A stretch of DNA of 64,000 bases from Silene latifolia (taxonomy: Eukaryota > Streptophyta > Magnoliopsida > Caryophyllales > Caryophyllaceae): assembly GCF_048544455.1 (NCBI RefSeq), contig NC_133526.1, positions 3,178,001-3,242,000 on the forward strand, in the 5' to 3' direction. The notes beneath the pieces are model-generated. The model was given only the letters and a program-made list of their open reading frames with translations. It did no database searches and had not been told where the DNA came from. Both the position numbers and the translations under genes were made by a program. This document shows, piece after piece, positions 47,971-61,300 of this stretch; the first letter of the stretch is position 1; each line of letters starts with the position of its first letter.

Positions 47971-48208
47971 CTGTTCTATAGCATAAGAGTTAGGACTAAC
48001 AGAAAAGGAGAGTAATAGCCCGATGTTAACATTTAATTATATTTAAATTTATATTTTATTTTGGTAACTTATTATTCTATGATAAATACTGACATATTTA
48101 AATATGCAAATTATCAATATAAAAGATTAGGTTATCTGAATATTTTTTTTTATAATTTTATTAATTAATTTAGTTGGATTTTTGTGTTATTGAGCTTAGT
48201 CTTATGTA
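47971..48208. repeat. MITE-like family C, copy 2
   Basis: CTATAGCATAAGAGTTAGGA at the left and TTGAGCTTAGTCTTATG at the right, with an AT-rich centre aligning to 36891-37114. It lies about 260 bp beyond the MYB stop codon. Confidence 0.4.
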
Positions 48209-48467
48209 TGAAATGGTTTTATGTTACAAGTTGTGATAATATATACGTTTCGAGGAATTAAGTCGCTCGTATTAACTAATTAATGCGATTATAAAATTTA
48301 ATCCTTGTAAAGAAGTAAGTAAAAAGTATTGCAAGAAGCCAAGAAGTATGTAGAATATAGAGTATGTTTTGGTGTTGACATTTAGACCGAACCGTTAATT
48401 TTTTTTCTTGGAAGCTAGAAATTGAGGAAAACCTTGAATTTAAGTGTTTATTTAACAAGTAAATGAC

Positions 48468-49921
48468 TTACTTTATGAATTCCTTCCATAAGTCACTATT
48501 TCCATCATCTAGAAGCTTCTCCAAACCATCAAAAAAGTCGCCATCGGCCGGAGTAGTATACACCGCGGACCCATCAATGGTGGACCCCTCCGGTGACATG
48601 GTAGTCAATGATGGAAGCCTATTTTGAACTAGGGTTTCATAAGAATTACTTAAACTTCTCTTATTACTATTGTAAATATTATTATTATTATTATTAAATT
48701 TTGGTAATGATGATTGTGGTGTATTGTCATATGTTTCACTTGTTAAATGACTTGGACCAACTTGATTAGGGTTTTGGCAAAATCCTTGAGAGCTTGAACA
48801 AATATTGTTTGAATTATTTAGGTTTGGGATCATACCCAAATTTAATGGGATAGTTTGATTAATATTATTTGGAAGGATATTATTATTATTAGTGTTTGTG
48901 TTTAAGATTTGGAAGATGTTTTGTAAAACTTGAAGTTTAGCTATTTCTGCAATATTTGGTTGTATGCTAATAAGGGCATTATTCACATCCCAAGGGTTCA
49001 TAAGGGTACCCAAATTTGGTGGGGTGGTTAGGAGTTGAGAAAGGTTAGCAAGTATATCAAGGTCATCTGTCCTTGGCTTGTGAGTAACCGGATCGATACC
49101 CATTTGTAATAGCTTTTTCCTTAAATGAGTGTTCCAGTAATTCTTAATTTCGTTATCTGTTCTCCCGGGAAGATGTGTTGCAATCCTTGACCACCTACAA
49201 AATGGCGAAACAACCAAAATAAATCATAAAGTTTCATCCATTATTAGAATTTAAGAGAAGCTACAAATGTGTCATTTGAACTCTCAAAATGCAAGACTGT
49301 TAAAATTTAAAACTCGTTACGTAAATTATACCGGATGACACATACAAAAAGTTATCTGATAATAATGATCTCATTTTTTCTGAACGAAAAGATCAATTGA
49401 TTAATCAAAATGTCATACCACATCTAAAAATGATGTCAAAATTGACCATTTACAATTTTGCGAAGTTTTTATCAAAAGTCACAAATAGTTTTTTTTGTTT
49501 TTAAAAATTTGGTGAAAAGGAGTGTATTTGGTACTCGTACAACCTAATAATGAAGACTTTATAACACAAAACCAACTAATATCATGCAAAAACATAATGT
49601 TTAAAACAATAATAAACTTAATTTATTTAGTAGAAATAATAATCCTTACTTGTTTCCAAGAATAGCATGAAGTTTGATGATCATGTCCTCTTCTTCCTCG
49701 GCGAATCGTCCTCGTTTTATATCCGGTCTCAAGTAATTAGTCCATCTTAATCTGCAACTCTTACCACATCTGTTCAACCCGGCCGCCTTTGGAAGAGCCC
49801 GCCAGCTTCCATGACCATGTTTTTGGATGTAATTAGTGAGTAAATCATCCTCTTCTTCTGTCCAAGGACCCTTCTTCAACCCGCTATTATCGTCGCTACT
49901 ACTAAGTGGTGATCTACCCAT
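48468..49921 (-). CDS. R2R3-MYB transcription factor, probable suberin-clade type
   Basis: Two exons: 49921-49650 and 49194-48468, giving 332 aa. R2 spans about 15-66 with W20, W40 and W60; R3 about 68-117 with F73, W92 and W111 (F in place of the first W is normal). The R3 helix reads [19 protein letters not shown]. After the repeats come [20 protein letters not shown] and [15 protein letters not shown], then asparagine-rich tracts and a C-terminal SDLWKEFIK. The [13 protein letters not shown] text and the LWKEFI end resemble the MYB9/MYB107/MYB39 and MYB53/92/93 clades, several of which control suberin genes; exact placement is uncertain. Only the intron before R3 helix 3 is present; the other common R2R3 intron (inside R2) is absent. 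The domain binds AC-type or MYB core elements in the nucleus. Confidence 0.92.
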
Positions 49922-51758
49922 CTCTAGGTTATAATATATGATGTTTATAATGAATTATGAATATAATTATAAGCTCTTATTAATGGAAATGAAGATTTAT
50001 AGTATAGTTTTGTGTTTAGGTTGATGAAGGAAAAAGGGAGAGAAAGTAGGAGTGTCTAAATAAATTAGTTGATGTTTTTTGGTGGGACAAAGGGCTTAAG
50101 AGCATTATATAGGCGGGTTTCGATGTGTAGGATATTCCGTCTTATTTTTATGTCTCATTTTATAAATTGTGCTAATATAAATTATGGTACAATATTTTTT
50201 TTTTATGTCAATGACTGGTTTGAAAATTAGGTATAACAGGAGATGAGACATCCAGTATAATATAGACCACGTTATAGTTTCAGTAGGGCAACATGTATAC
50301 CGTATTGAGATGCTGAGAGACGATAATAGTGGATTCATATACGAGTGTAACGGAAGATCTATAGGATATTCTGTCTTATTTTTCTATCTCGTTTTCTGTG
50401 TATATTGTCAATAGAAATTACATGCACAATATTAATTATATCAACTGTATAATACATTAACTGTTAAAATTAGGTGTATAGAAGATGAGACATCAAATAT
50501 GATACAGATCAGGTCACAGTTTTGGTAGGGCAAAGGGCATGTTTTTCAAATGGTAGTGTCACATTCAATTTAGGTTTCTTGTAGAAATGGATCATTATGA
50601 GTAATAATAATTGAAGGTTTGATTCCTAAAAGAAGGCAAAAATAAGAGGGAAAGTCACCTAGAAATCAAGGGTATAGACGGTTAGTTCAAGTATTTGACC
50701 CAAGGTGACCAATAGAGTGAAAGTATAACCAGGATTAGTTATTGCAACTGTCATCATTTTTGAAAGGGTGATGTATAAAGTACTTTTGTTCATTATTTTC
50801 TTGACACCTCATAACCTACTAATTATATATGTACGTATTGTAACTTTCTTTAGTCTTGTGTGGCATTTGAGATACAAGTCATACAAATTAGATAATCTCT
50901 ACCTGATATGTAAGAGGGTAATATCAAGACTTAATAATTATTTCATGATGCTCTAATAGTATTATGAGAATGAAACAAGCAAGTTTATCTGTTACATCAG
51001 TAAAACACCAACTCGCTTGTTATGAATTTATAAGAGAACACTCTAATACTTGTTTTGATTATATTCTACTAATAATACACTCTACAATGCCTGCAGAATT
51101 ATTGAAAATACGGGTGTCTTCGTGTTGCATATATATTAATTCTACTTTAATTGATTGTGCTTATCGAATATTCATCATCATCATCATTTGAGCTCACGTA
51201 TTATTGGTCTTCCTAAATGTAACATAAATGTGAAAATATTAACAAAACAAACTCAATAATTATGATTAAAAATAAGCCAAGACTTGAATTTCGCGAATAT
51301 TTTGTGAAACCGTAATACAAGTACTATTTATTTACATATACAATACCCTCAATTTCCCTCATAAACATGAAAGGTGGCAACGTGGCATCTTGTTGATACT
51401 TAGATATCAAATATCACCCATACAATTTGGATCTATCTTAATGGTTTATATATACTCCAAATTGATGGACATGGACCCATAATTTTTTGGTGATTAATGT
51501 AGAGAATAAAATCTATGCTATGGCGTATGTGTAATAGTTGATTGTACTCTTTATGTTCATTCCCTCTATAAGCTTAAAAACACATTTTGTTATATCAAAT
51601 GTCGTATTTGCATACCGAAAAAATGTATGCACTATTTTACTTAAAATTATCAAGTTCAAATTATAGAGGTACAAAAATTATGCTTTTTCCAACAGAAAAT
51701 GTTTTCATATTATCAAATAGTTGAAATGTAAGATTGTATTAAACATTAGGAAATAAAC
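49922..51758. other. MYB upstream region, no other gene
   Basis: AT-rich. A TATA-like CTATATAAT on the minus strand (50105-50113) lies about 185 bp upstream of the MYB start codon. Two direct imperfect copies around 50120-50345 and 50355-50530 (GATATTCCGTCTTATTTTT / GATATTCTGTCTTATTTTT, then GAGATGAGACATCCAGTATA-like / AGATGAGACATCAAATATGA) suggest a local duplication of about 230 bp. Confidence 0.5.
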
Positions 51759-52193
51759 TAGAGCTGGCAAACAATGACACGACACGAACCCGACACGAAA
51801 TTAACGGGTTTGGGTTGAGGCTTAATGACCCATTTATGTAAGTGGGTCGACACGAACACGACACGATATTTAATTGGGTAGGGTTTGGGTTGAGCTCTCT
51901 AAACACGAACCCGACACGAAAGACATGTTTACTAAATTAATCCTAATTTTTCTTGACCTTTCATCACATAAATATACTTACACTTTCCAAATGGACAAGA
52001 CACGAAAATACGACACGAACCCGACACGAAATTAACGGGTTAGGGTTGAGGCTTGATGACCCATTTATGTAAGTGGGTCGACACGAACACGACACGAAAT
52101 TTAATTGGGTCGGTTTGGGTTGGAGGGCCTGTGACCTTTTTACATTTGACACGAACACGAACCCGACACGATACGATCTGTTTGCCAGGTCTA
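51759..52193. mobile_element. hAT-like MITE with GACACGAAC iterations
   Basis: An exact 8-bp TSD AAATAAAC (51751-51758 and 52194-52201) flanks 435 bp. The 14-bp ends are TAGAGCTGGCAAAC and, inverted, TAGACCTGGCAAAC. The interior contains about ten ACACGAACMCGACACGA motifs and a duplicated block (GGGTTGAGGCTT.ATGACCC at about 51805 and 52040). Confidence 0.88.
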
Positions 52194-52941
52194 AAATAAA
52201 CTCACGAGAGCTAGTATACAGGTCCATTTGCTCCCGAGTAATCAATGTTTTTTTTGAGCTTATATTTTAGTATAATGTTCATATATTTTCCACGAAATTT
52301 CTCCGCCTTTAACTATAAATCTTAGCTCTGCCATACGACAATAAACCGGTGCATTACATTGTAATGTTTCAGTTGTTTTCATTAGCAAGTTATAAGAGGA
52401 AATTTACCTTATAAGTCAGCCTCACACAATACTTTTTGATGTAACAAAAGAAATTAGAGAAGAGTAGTTAGTTTTGACCTTTGTATAGTAATTTGACATT
52501 TGTGTAAAGTTAGCTCAAGGTTTCTTGCCTCGATAAACAATCATAAATCATTTAAATGGGATTGATGTCACTGCTCCTCCATTGTCAATGACAAGTTATA
52601 TGATAGTAAGATATGCTCCCTTTTCTTACCTCATGCAATCAACGTTAAAATGTAAAATAATCGCGTTTTTGTTTAACACAAATTCTTGTTTAAATCGATA
52701 ATTATATCTATTTTAAACATAAAATGGGTCAAATATATGTTAGGGAAACAAAATTAAACGCCTATGAACTAGTAAAACAAATTGTCTCATTTGATCTATT
52801 CGAGTGGGGTACTATTTAAATTGTTTTAAGAGAGACCAATTATTAAAATAAGGTCATTAATCGATTATGTGGACAATGCGTGTCGCCTAGCACCCATTGG
52901 CTATGTGCGAAACAACTAAAACGGTTCAAAACCAGTGGTAG

Positions 52942-53455
52942 TAGACATATCAAAACTCGACCCGACCCGTTTTTTTAGGGTTACAGACCTGGTATTTTCG
53001 ACCCGAACCCGAGATGACCCGTTATTTTAGGGTCGAGACCCGACCCGAACGGGTCGATCCGTTGGGTCAAAGGTAAATCAAAAATTTTATTAAAATATTT
53101 TTATTTATATATTATATTTGAAAAAATAGTTAAAAAAATATTTTTTTTACTACTTAAAATTACAAAAACAACTAAAAAGGTAATTTTATATAACTTTTAT
53201 AATATTTAATAATAAAATAATTATTAAAAAAACTTTATTTTAATAATTATGTCAATATAATTAAGGTAAACGTTGAATATGAATAAAATATTAATTTTAA
53301 ATATGTTTTACATTTTTAAAAAATATTTTTTTAATTAAAAAAATCGTTATAAATTATTTCTTAACCCGTATTCTGACCCTAACTTGGCCCGTGACTCGTA
53401 TAACCCGACCCGTATTCTGACCCGACCCGTATGACCGACCCGTTTGACAGGTGTA
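52942..53455. mobile_element. hAT-like MITE with ACCCGACCCG iterations
   Basis: TAGACATATCAAAAC at the left and, inverted, TACACCTGTCAAAC at the right bracket 514 bp with ACCCGACCCGT clusters at both ends and an AT-rich core. An exact 8-bp TSD is not visible directly at the borders (AGTGGTAG left, ACTGGTAG eight bases beyond the right end). Confidence 0.65.
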
Positions 53456-54148
53456 ATTGTGTAACTGGTAGAGATAAGGGAGGGTTAGGAGGAGATATTG
53501 TGAATATACGAAAAAGAAAATAGAGAGGGTTATTGAGAATAGAAGGGGAGTATATAACTGATAATCACTATGGAGCATTTAGTATAATTTATACACGTTC
53601 ATTTTTTCACCGAAGGTTGAAATCACCAACACTACTATAAAATATGTTTTGGAACACAAAAAAATCCGAGTAAAAGTCAAAGATCATGTAAAAACGTCAA
53701 GCAAGACGTCTCAATAAAAAAAATTATATATGGGTTTGAATAAAATAGAATAATGCAAATTGCAGCTGTAAAGAATTCTTGATAATAATATGTTAGTGTT
53801 AATAAATAATCATGGTGCTCCTTTTTGTTGGGCAGCATTTGTTATTTTGCATTTGGATTATAATCCGATGGCTTCAATAGAAGAAGCAATGTAATGTATG
53901 AATCACAAAAAAACATACGTCAAATGTATCCCTTCTTCTTCCTCGTTGATGCATTCAAATGACTTGAATTGGTTGATTACATTGACTTTCTTTGCTAACG
54001 TATATGATGATCTTATTAATTTGAAAGGGGTTTCATTCGGAGAAATAAATGGCACGGCTTAAGGCATAAAAATGTAAGCTTTGAGTTATACCGTGACGTG
54101 TCAGTGCAATAATGAAATGGCAGTCTAGGTAGCACCACACTCCTTCTA

Positions 54149-54454
54149 ATCAGCCGTCCCATGTCGCGGATACCGATACTCGCCTGACACACTCCTAAAC
54201 ATCTCGGATACCTATAAATGAGGAATGAGAGACCGAAATACTGAAAGAGACTGATTAGAAGATCGATTTGGTGGAAAATAAGAATGAGTTATTGTGAAAG
54301 TACCTTCAATTATTTAAATTTAATATAAAATACATTTACAAATATAAAATTATACGTTATTTTACCTATAAAATATATATTTTATTAAATTTAAATAGTA
54401 TGTCTTGTGCCCTAAATTTCACGGGATGTCGTGTCCGTGTCCATGTCCATTTTG
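54149..54454. repeat. Dispersed repeat family D, copy 2
   Basis: Aligns with 36324-36655 in order and orientation. The left 90 bp is most diverged; ACCTTCAATTATTTAAATTT and the last 40 bp are best kept. The following 270 bp (to about 54725) has CGTGTC/GACACG-rich text like a decayed hAT-type element, but ends could not be set. Confidence 0.6.
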
Positions 54455-54869
54455 GTGTTAGCAGTTCAGGTATGGTTCACAGCCTGATGTGCTTTGTCGT
54501 GTTGTGTTTAGCCTAATTTCTATGTAGTTTGAACGTGTCCAAGTGTGCCGTGTTTATTGTTTACGCTAGGCACGATCTTCTTTCTCAAACTTTGGCCCAG
54601 ACACATTCCACGACCCATGGCTTGCTGGGCCTTGCTAATTTCATATCATGTCAAAATGGATCCTGAGTCGTGCTCGGACGTGTTAGCCCAATGACCCGTG
54701 TGCACCTCCATCGATCTCTAGCAACATGAAAACTTTATTAAAATTCACAACTTTCATAGCCTTATCAAATAAGTCGATGAGGGCTACATATATGTGGATC
54801 ACGTAGCCACGACCCGCCCATCCCATTCAAATTCCAGCTCAAATTGCAATCCATTTCGAGTACTTTTCA

Positions 54870-55384
54870 TCCCCTATTTACTAAAAGAATATGCGAAAAT
54901 CCAAATTTTCCTGCCTAAACACATTTCCTAAAATAAAATTTAGTTATTTTTAGTATATTCTATAAGTATGGTGGATTATAATACACATGTAATCTTTCAG
55001 ATTTATATATTTGTCATTTACTATTTTACATTCTACACAAAATTATATCCAATCTTTTTACGATATAAAAAGGAAATTCTTTTTTTTATTATTTAAAGAA
55101 TCATACGAAAAAAACTCATTGATTTTCTATGATAAAAAGTTGCTGCTAAAAATATAATATCAGTAAAATTTTATAAAATACATCATTAATCTCTCGGTAA
55201 TAAGAAAAACTTTCATTCTAATACTCATTTCATGATTAATACGATTTTGACTTTGATTTTTCAAATCAAAATATAACGATAGAAACGTAAAAAAAAATAG
55301 TTAATTTAAATTTCATAAATATAAGACACTAAAAAAAGTAAAACTCTATATATACCGTGCATACATTGCGCGGAAGCTAACTAG
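54870..55384 (+). mobile_element. Small Helitron, same family as 646-1261
   Basis: The 5' end TCCCCTATTTACTAAAAGAA follows an A and is followed by CCAAATTTTCCTGCCTAAAC, matching the left Helitron. Near the 3' end CCGTGC.TACATTGCGCGG can form a hairpin before CTAACTAG. The 3' base context is less clean, so the right limit may be off by a few bases. Confidence 0.55.
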
Positions 55385-56899
55385 CTAACAAATTAAACAT
55401 GAAATAGTTTATAAATCTTCCCAATTCCATAAAATTATATTTTAAATAGGACCTAAACACAAAAAACAAAATTCAAACCTTTTGTATCCCAAAAATTACT
55501 CATTTCTTCCAAGAAATTTAGAGCATGTTTGACCTCAATTCTCAAAAATGAGTTTTTGTTTTTCAAGCTTAATTTTTCAAAAGTATTTTTCAAAAGCAGA
55601 AACAACAAATAGGTGCTTCTATTTATATGGGCAAAAATATGAATTTTTAGCTTTTGAGAAATTTTGTTTAATTTTTAGAAAACTATGTGTTTGGCCAAAA
55701 AATATTTTTGAGTTCAAAAACACTTTTATAAACTAGGTCAAACACACACTTAGTCCAATATATTATCCCGTATTAATTAATTTGATAAATACACTACTCG
55801 TATTTCAAAAGGAATAAAAACGTAAAGAATTTATTGAACGATAATACGATACCACCACCACTAGAAATCAAAATCCTATTTATTAAACAAACAACCACAG
55901 AGCTGAGTTGTCAGCCTGTGGTTGAATGTTGACTATTCAAAGTACCCTCTTTCTTTCCTTGATTTAAGGACCCACGTCCTTGGAAACATTTTATTTGCTT
56001 CATTTGTTTGCTGTTTCGTTTGTTAATTGATAATAATAAATGATCAATCTACTTACTTTATTAAAAAAAATACAATCATAATTATACTCTGCCAATTCAA
56101 TGCCGGTAATCAAAAAAGTAGAATCTGACGAAAATATCAAATGCTACATAAAATAATACTACGAACCGAAAATAAAAATATGATATAAGCCATTCGTAAA
56201 ATTACACTGCGTGAAATTAACAGTGAGGCTAATCAAGAAAGTTGAAAATTTGTCACAAAAAATATTAAACATTAAAAACTACGAGTAATATATTTAATAA
56301 AAAATAAAATCTCAACGAATGACGGACTCAAAAAATGATAAATTAAATAATACAGTAGAAAAAACTTTAATTGAAAGAACATATTGTTCTATTGTTCTAT
56401 AAAAAACAAATACTTTACAAAATATAAAAAATTCATAGATCTAATTTTTTTCCATTTGCATGAAATATTTTACTTAAATAAAAAATTAGCTAATTAAGTA
56501 TGGTCGAAATTGACAAATAAAAATATTAATAAAGCAAAGAAAAAATATTGTAAAGTAAATCTGGAATAAGTAAAAATTAAACTAAAAAATTGCAAAACTC
56601 TTTACTAATCGAATGAACAATAAAATACTGAATAAGAGGGAGTAGAAACATCATACATCCAATAAATACCATTATCGAGGAATTAATGGCAGTGATTAAT
56701 CACGGAGTATAGTGTTTGGAATTAGGGAGAGGTGAGAGGGGGAGGGCAGCGGTGAGAAAGTGAGTAGAGAAGGATTGAATTGGTGATGAATATGAGGGTA
56801 TGGTAGGGTATTGTTGGCCATGGGCCGCATGATTTATGGGTCATTTTGGAATTCGTTTAAACCCGTTGATCGAATTAAATTCATTTGTCTTACATGTTA
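55385..56899. other. AT-rich intergenic DNA, no gene
   Basis: A TTTTTCAAAAG/GTTTGACC-type inverted unit at about 55519-55750 (GAGCATGTTTGACCTCAATT and, inverted, AAGTGTGTGTTTGACCTAGT) looks like another small MITE. Nothing codes. Confidence 0.45.
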
Positions 56900-57235
56900 C
56901 TTCCTCTTATTTCGGATAACTGTCTCTATCTAAGGGTAACACGGGAATTAAGAAAACCCGAATTAAATAAGCTAAAATATTGTGATGGGTGAGATAATTG
57001 CAGCGAGAAAATGTATTGTGGCCTTGTGGGTATTATTTTGGGTGAGGTGATTAAAATAAGTATTTTTGTGGGATGAAATGTTTAAAATAAGTATTATTGT
57101 GGGGGTGAGATGGGTATTGTTGTGGATTGAGATGATTAAAATAAGTATAAAAGTTTACCAAATAAGGAAATGAGGACATTATTGTGAATAGATGAATAAG
57201 GAAAGGGGGACACTTATATTCAGAATAAGAGGGAG
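56900..57235. mobile_element. Stowaway-like MITE, 336 bp
   Basis: TA on both sides; ends CTTCCTCTTATTTCGGATAA and, inverted, CTCCCTCTTATTCTGAATAT. The interior repeats ATTAAAATAAGTAT.TTGTGGG. It is homologous to 45142-45674 in reverse orientation. Confidence 0.8.
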
Positions 57236-58264
57236 TATTATTTAAATAATTTTTTATTTAAGGCAGGTGTATCCTTTTAAACTTAAAATGTATTAGTAGT
57301 ATGAATACGGAAAAAGCAGACTGCATTGAGAAAAACCAACATGTTATCTTATATGCTCAACAGCTCAAGTGAGGGTGATATTTGACCAGTTTCGTTTAAG
57401 GGAAACTAAATGTATATTTTTATATGGGCTATTACTTTATACGGAGTAAAAGTTTGGGTCGGAGATAGTAATTTGCTAATTATTTTATAGAGTAATTGTT
57501 TGTTCAGATAAAATAAATATTAGTGATTATTTATACAATTCTTTTGGAATTAATTATTCATATGATCTTTTTAACACCTGATTATTCATAGTGTGACTTA
57601 CATTTTAATGAGATTATATACTGTTTAGCTTTTAGTTATAATATATATTTATATGATAATTACATAGGTTTGAATATTTAACAAATTGACTAAATTGGTT
57701 TAAACGTGCACAAGTCAATTTTTAATTTGTTCTGTCTACTAAGTAACAATTTGTAATAAATAAAAATTGGGAAAAAAAATTTCATTTTTAGATATATAGG
57801 GGTCAAAACTTTCATTTTGTCAGGTGAACGGGTTTAAAGGTGGGTTACAATTTGTAATAGCACTAATTCTATGTTAATATTCATCTAAATAATTTTGTTT
57901 CATCTTATATAAGTGGGCTTTTTTGAAGCTGCCCGAATAACAAAACCGAGTAGAAACTCAAATTTAGCTAACAATAGGGCGTATCTTACTTTAACAATCA
58001 TCCCACCAATTGACCTTAATGTATCATTTATACTAATTACAACTAAACTTTTTAATTCAAATCTAAAATCTTCTTTATACAACTATATTACATTTGCCAA
58101 CTAAAATTATTAAACAAAATGTATGGAGATTTTATTGGTTTACTTTAAAACATTACTTCGTATGCCTAAAGATAAAATTAAAACAAGATAAATATTTAGT
58201 ATAAAACCCTAAAATTTAATCTATATTTATAATCTTTGATAGTAACAACTTCTGAAACAACATA
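57236..58264. other. AT-rich DNA, probably Helitron body in its right part
   Basis: No gene. The sequence leading to the hairpin at 58265 is AT-rich and non-coding; where the Helitron begins could not be determined. Confidence 0.4.
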
Positions 58265-58294
58265 CCCGTGCAATTTGCACGGGTTTAAGACTAG
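58265..58294 (+). mobile_element. Helitron 3' terminus upstream of the YKT6 gene
   Basis: A perfect palindrome CCCGTGCAATTTGCACGGG (58265-58283) is followed by TTTAAGACTAG and then T, the classic Helitron 3' hairpin plus CTAG. It ends 66 bp before the YKT6 start codon, so Helitron DNA lies in the promoter or 5' UTR. Confidence 0.75.
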
Positions 58295-58360
58295 TAAAAC
58301 ATTAAAGAAGCTGGGCGTGGTTGAGAGCGAGAGAAAGAATCCAAGAAAAGACGTAAGAAG

Positions 58361-61300
58361 ATGAAAATAACAGCTTTAGTAATCTTGAAGATTAACGGAA
58401 ACGATGAAAACCCTACGATATTAGCAAATGCGTCAGATTTAAGCAATTTTGGATATTTCCAGAAATCTAGTATTCGTGAATTCATCGTCTTCGTCTCTCG
58501 TACCGTCGCTAAGCGTACTCCTCCCGGTCAACGTCAATCCGTTCAACATGAAGGTTTGATTTTTTTTTTTTTCGTATTTTTTATGTTGATTTTTGATGAT
58601 TCTGTTATTTTACGTCGATTAGGTTTTGATTTCGGTATGATTTGATGTTGATTTTGTTTAGCGGTTGAATTATATGACGATTTTTTGGTGTAATTTGATG
58701 ATTTTATTGATTTTCGATGATTATGTTATTGTTCGTTGATTAAGTTTTGATTTTGGTGTTGATGTTGATCTTGTTCACGGTAGATAGAATCGCGTAACGA
58801 TTGTTTGCTGTAATTTGTTAGTTTTATTGATTTTTGGGGATTCTGTTATTTTTCGCTGATCAAGTTTTGATTTCGTATGAATTTGATGTTGATTTTGTTT
58901 AGCGGTTGAATTATGTGAGGATTAGTTGATGTAATTTGATGATTTTTTTGATTTGGCTATGGATTGTGTTGTTTTATGTTGTGATTATGTGGTTGATTGT
59001 TGAATTTGATTATTTAGGTTTTCGAATTATGCTAAATTATGCAAAATGTGCGATATTATGCGGAATTTATTTAAAATAGTATACTCGGAGATCACGTATG
59101 AGTAGTTTGTTTGTACTTTTGATTATGCGAAATTGTACACTTGGAGATCACTTGCGTGAAATTATGAGAGATTATACAATCGCTGATGATTATTTGTACA
59201 CTTGGAGATCACTTATGATTGATTATGTCGAAGGATGCTATATTCGGTGTCTTGATATGAAACATTGAGTTACTCGGTGTTTGTTTTCGGCAATTTTCAG
59301 TGGTTTTGAGTTTTTGGAAGGTCATTGAACTTGCTACTTAGCTATAGAATTCTATAGTTGCATATTTTTTATACTCGTAGACGGAATGGATTAGTATGTA
59401 AATGCGATGATTTCTTGATTGGTGATTGGGTACGTCATACGTGAAATGGTGATGAGTTGTTTAAACTTACTACTTAGCTATATAATTCTGTGGTTGCATA
59501 GTGTTGCTCTTAGCTTATTTTCACCGGTTTTCCTACTCGTAGACGGAAAGGATTAGTAAGTGCATGTGATGGCATTGTTTATTGGTGAATAGGTATGTGA
59601 AATGGTGTTGAGTTGGTTAAACTGACTACTTAGCTATATAAATCTATAGTTGCATATTGTAGCTCTTTAGCTCACTTTCGTCAGTTGTTATACTTGTATA
59701 AGGAAAGGATAAGTATGTGAATATGATGTGCCCTTGATTAGTGAATAGGTACGTGAGATGGTGATGAGTAGGTTTTCTTAGAATTTCTCTGTGTTTCTAG
59801 TTATAAGTCTTGTTAACTGAAAAGTCGAAAACACATAATGACTTTCCATTCTGTATTCTCAGCTTGTGTCCCCTTAACACGTTGGGTTTGCTCTTTTTTG
59901 TTTTTCAGAATACAAAGTTCATGCTTATAATAGAGGAGGTCTTTGTGCATTGGGATTTATGGATGATCACTATCCTGTTCGAAGTTCGTTTTCACTGCTA
60001 AACAAGGTACTTGATCTGTTGATCGAGAATGTATTTTTCATAAAGTCTTTTCTATTAATGAATGTTTCAGTTGCTGGGTTAAATATATTTACAACTTGGC
60101 TTGCAAAAGCATGCTATGTTTAGGCTGAAAGAAACAATAGTAAAGACCTATAGGGGAAAACGTCTTTGGTAGTTTTAATATAATTACTCATGAGACTAAT
60201 TGTTAGATCTAGATTTTATTTCAAAAGGAATGATTCAATAGTTGATGCTTTCTGTTTCTCGAAGATTTGGATTGATTAATTGTGGGTTTAGAAAGTAAAT
60301 TTTTGTTAATCTGATTCTCTGTTTATTGTTTGATATAATCATTAGTAGTTTAGTACACCTTACATATGCTCATCTTTTCCATGGTGGGGCGGTTGCCATC
60401 TTTTAATGCATAAATTGGCTCTATCAACTAGTACGCGTCAAAGCTTCATCCACCAATAATGTTGTACGTGATGCTTCATAGGTGCTGGATGAATACGAAA
60501 AGAACTTTGGTGATTCGTGGAGAACCGTGGCTACGGACAGCACACAACCCTGGCCTTATCTGAATGAAGCCTTGACTAAGTTCCAGGTTTGTCATTTGTT
60601 ATGCTACTTTACCATATTGATCATGGATTCAGCACTTGCCTACGCCCGTTTGATCCTATTGTTTATGTAATAAACTGATTATACATGGCTTATGCAATTT
60701 TAGTGGGATATCTGTATATTGTTTTTTTAATGGAGTGATATCTACATATCTTTGGATATGAAGCTGATCATGTTTCACTGAACTTATCTACAGGACCCAG
60801 CTGAAGCTGATAAGCTACTAAAAATACAAAGGGAATTGGATGAAACCAAGATTATACTTGTAAGGAGTTCATACATGGCAACTGATGTTGTAGACTTAAA
60901 TTCCGCAGGCATAAAAATGATATTCCATTTATCGTTAATGTGACCTCTAGTCAAATAAGGACATTATAAATGGATGGGTGGAGTATTTCTTTTTATACAT
61001 TTTTTTTTAGTTTTTGCTAACTGCTAATATTTTTCGGATTTACTTATTTTTAATGATTATGGCTGACAGAAGGCTATACAAGACTGATAGGGCTTATATA
61101 ACTGGCATACCAAGATTACCAACAACACACAACAAACCATGATATTGAACACACTACCACATCATAATCCGCTACTGCGTTGCCTGACCATGTGACATTA
61201 CCATTATTGCAATCAATACCTCCATGTTGTACTATGATGCAGGTGTCGATATTTATCTGTGTATATTTATAAGTTACTGGAGGTAGGGGACCCAAATCAT

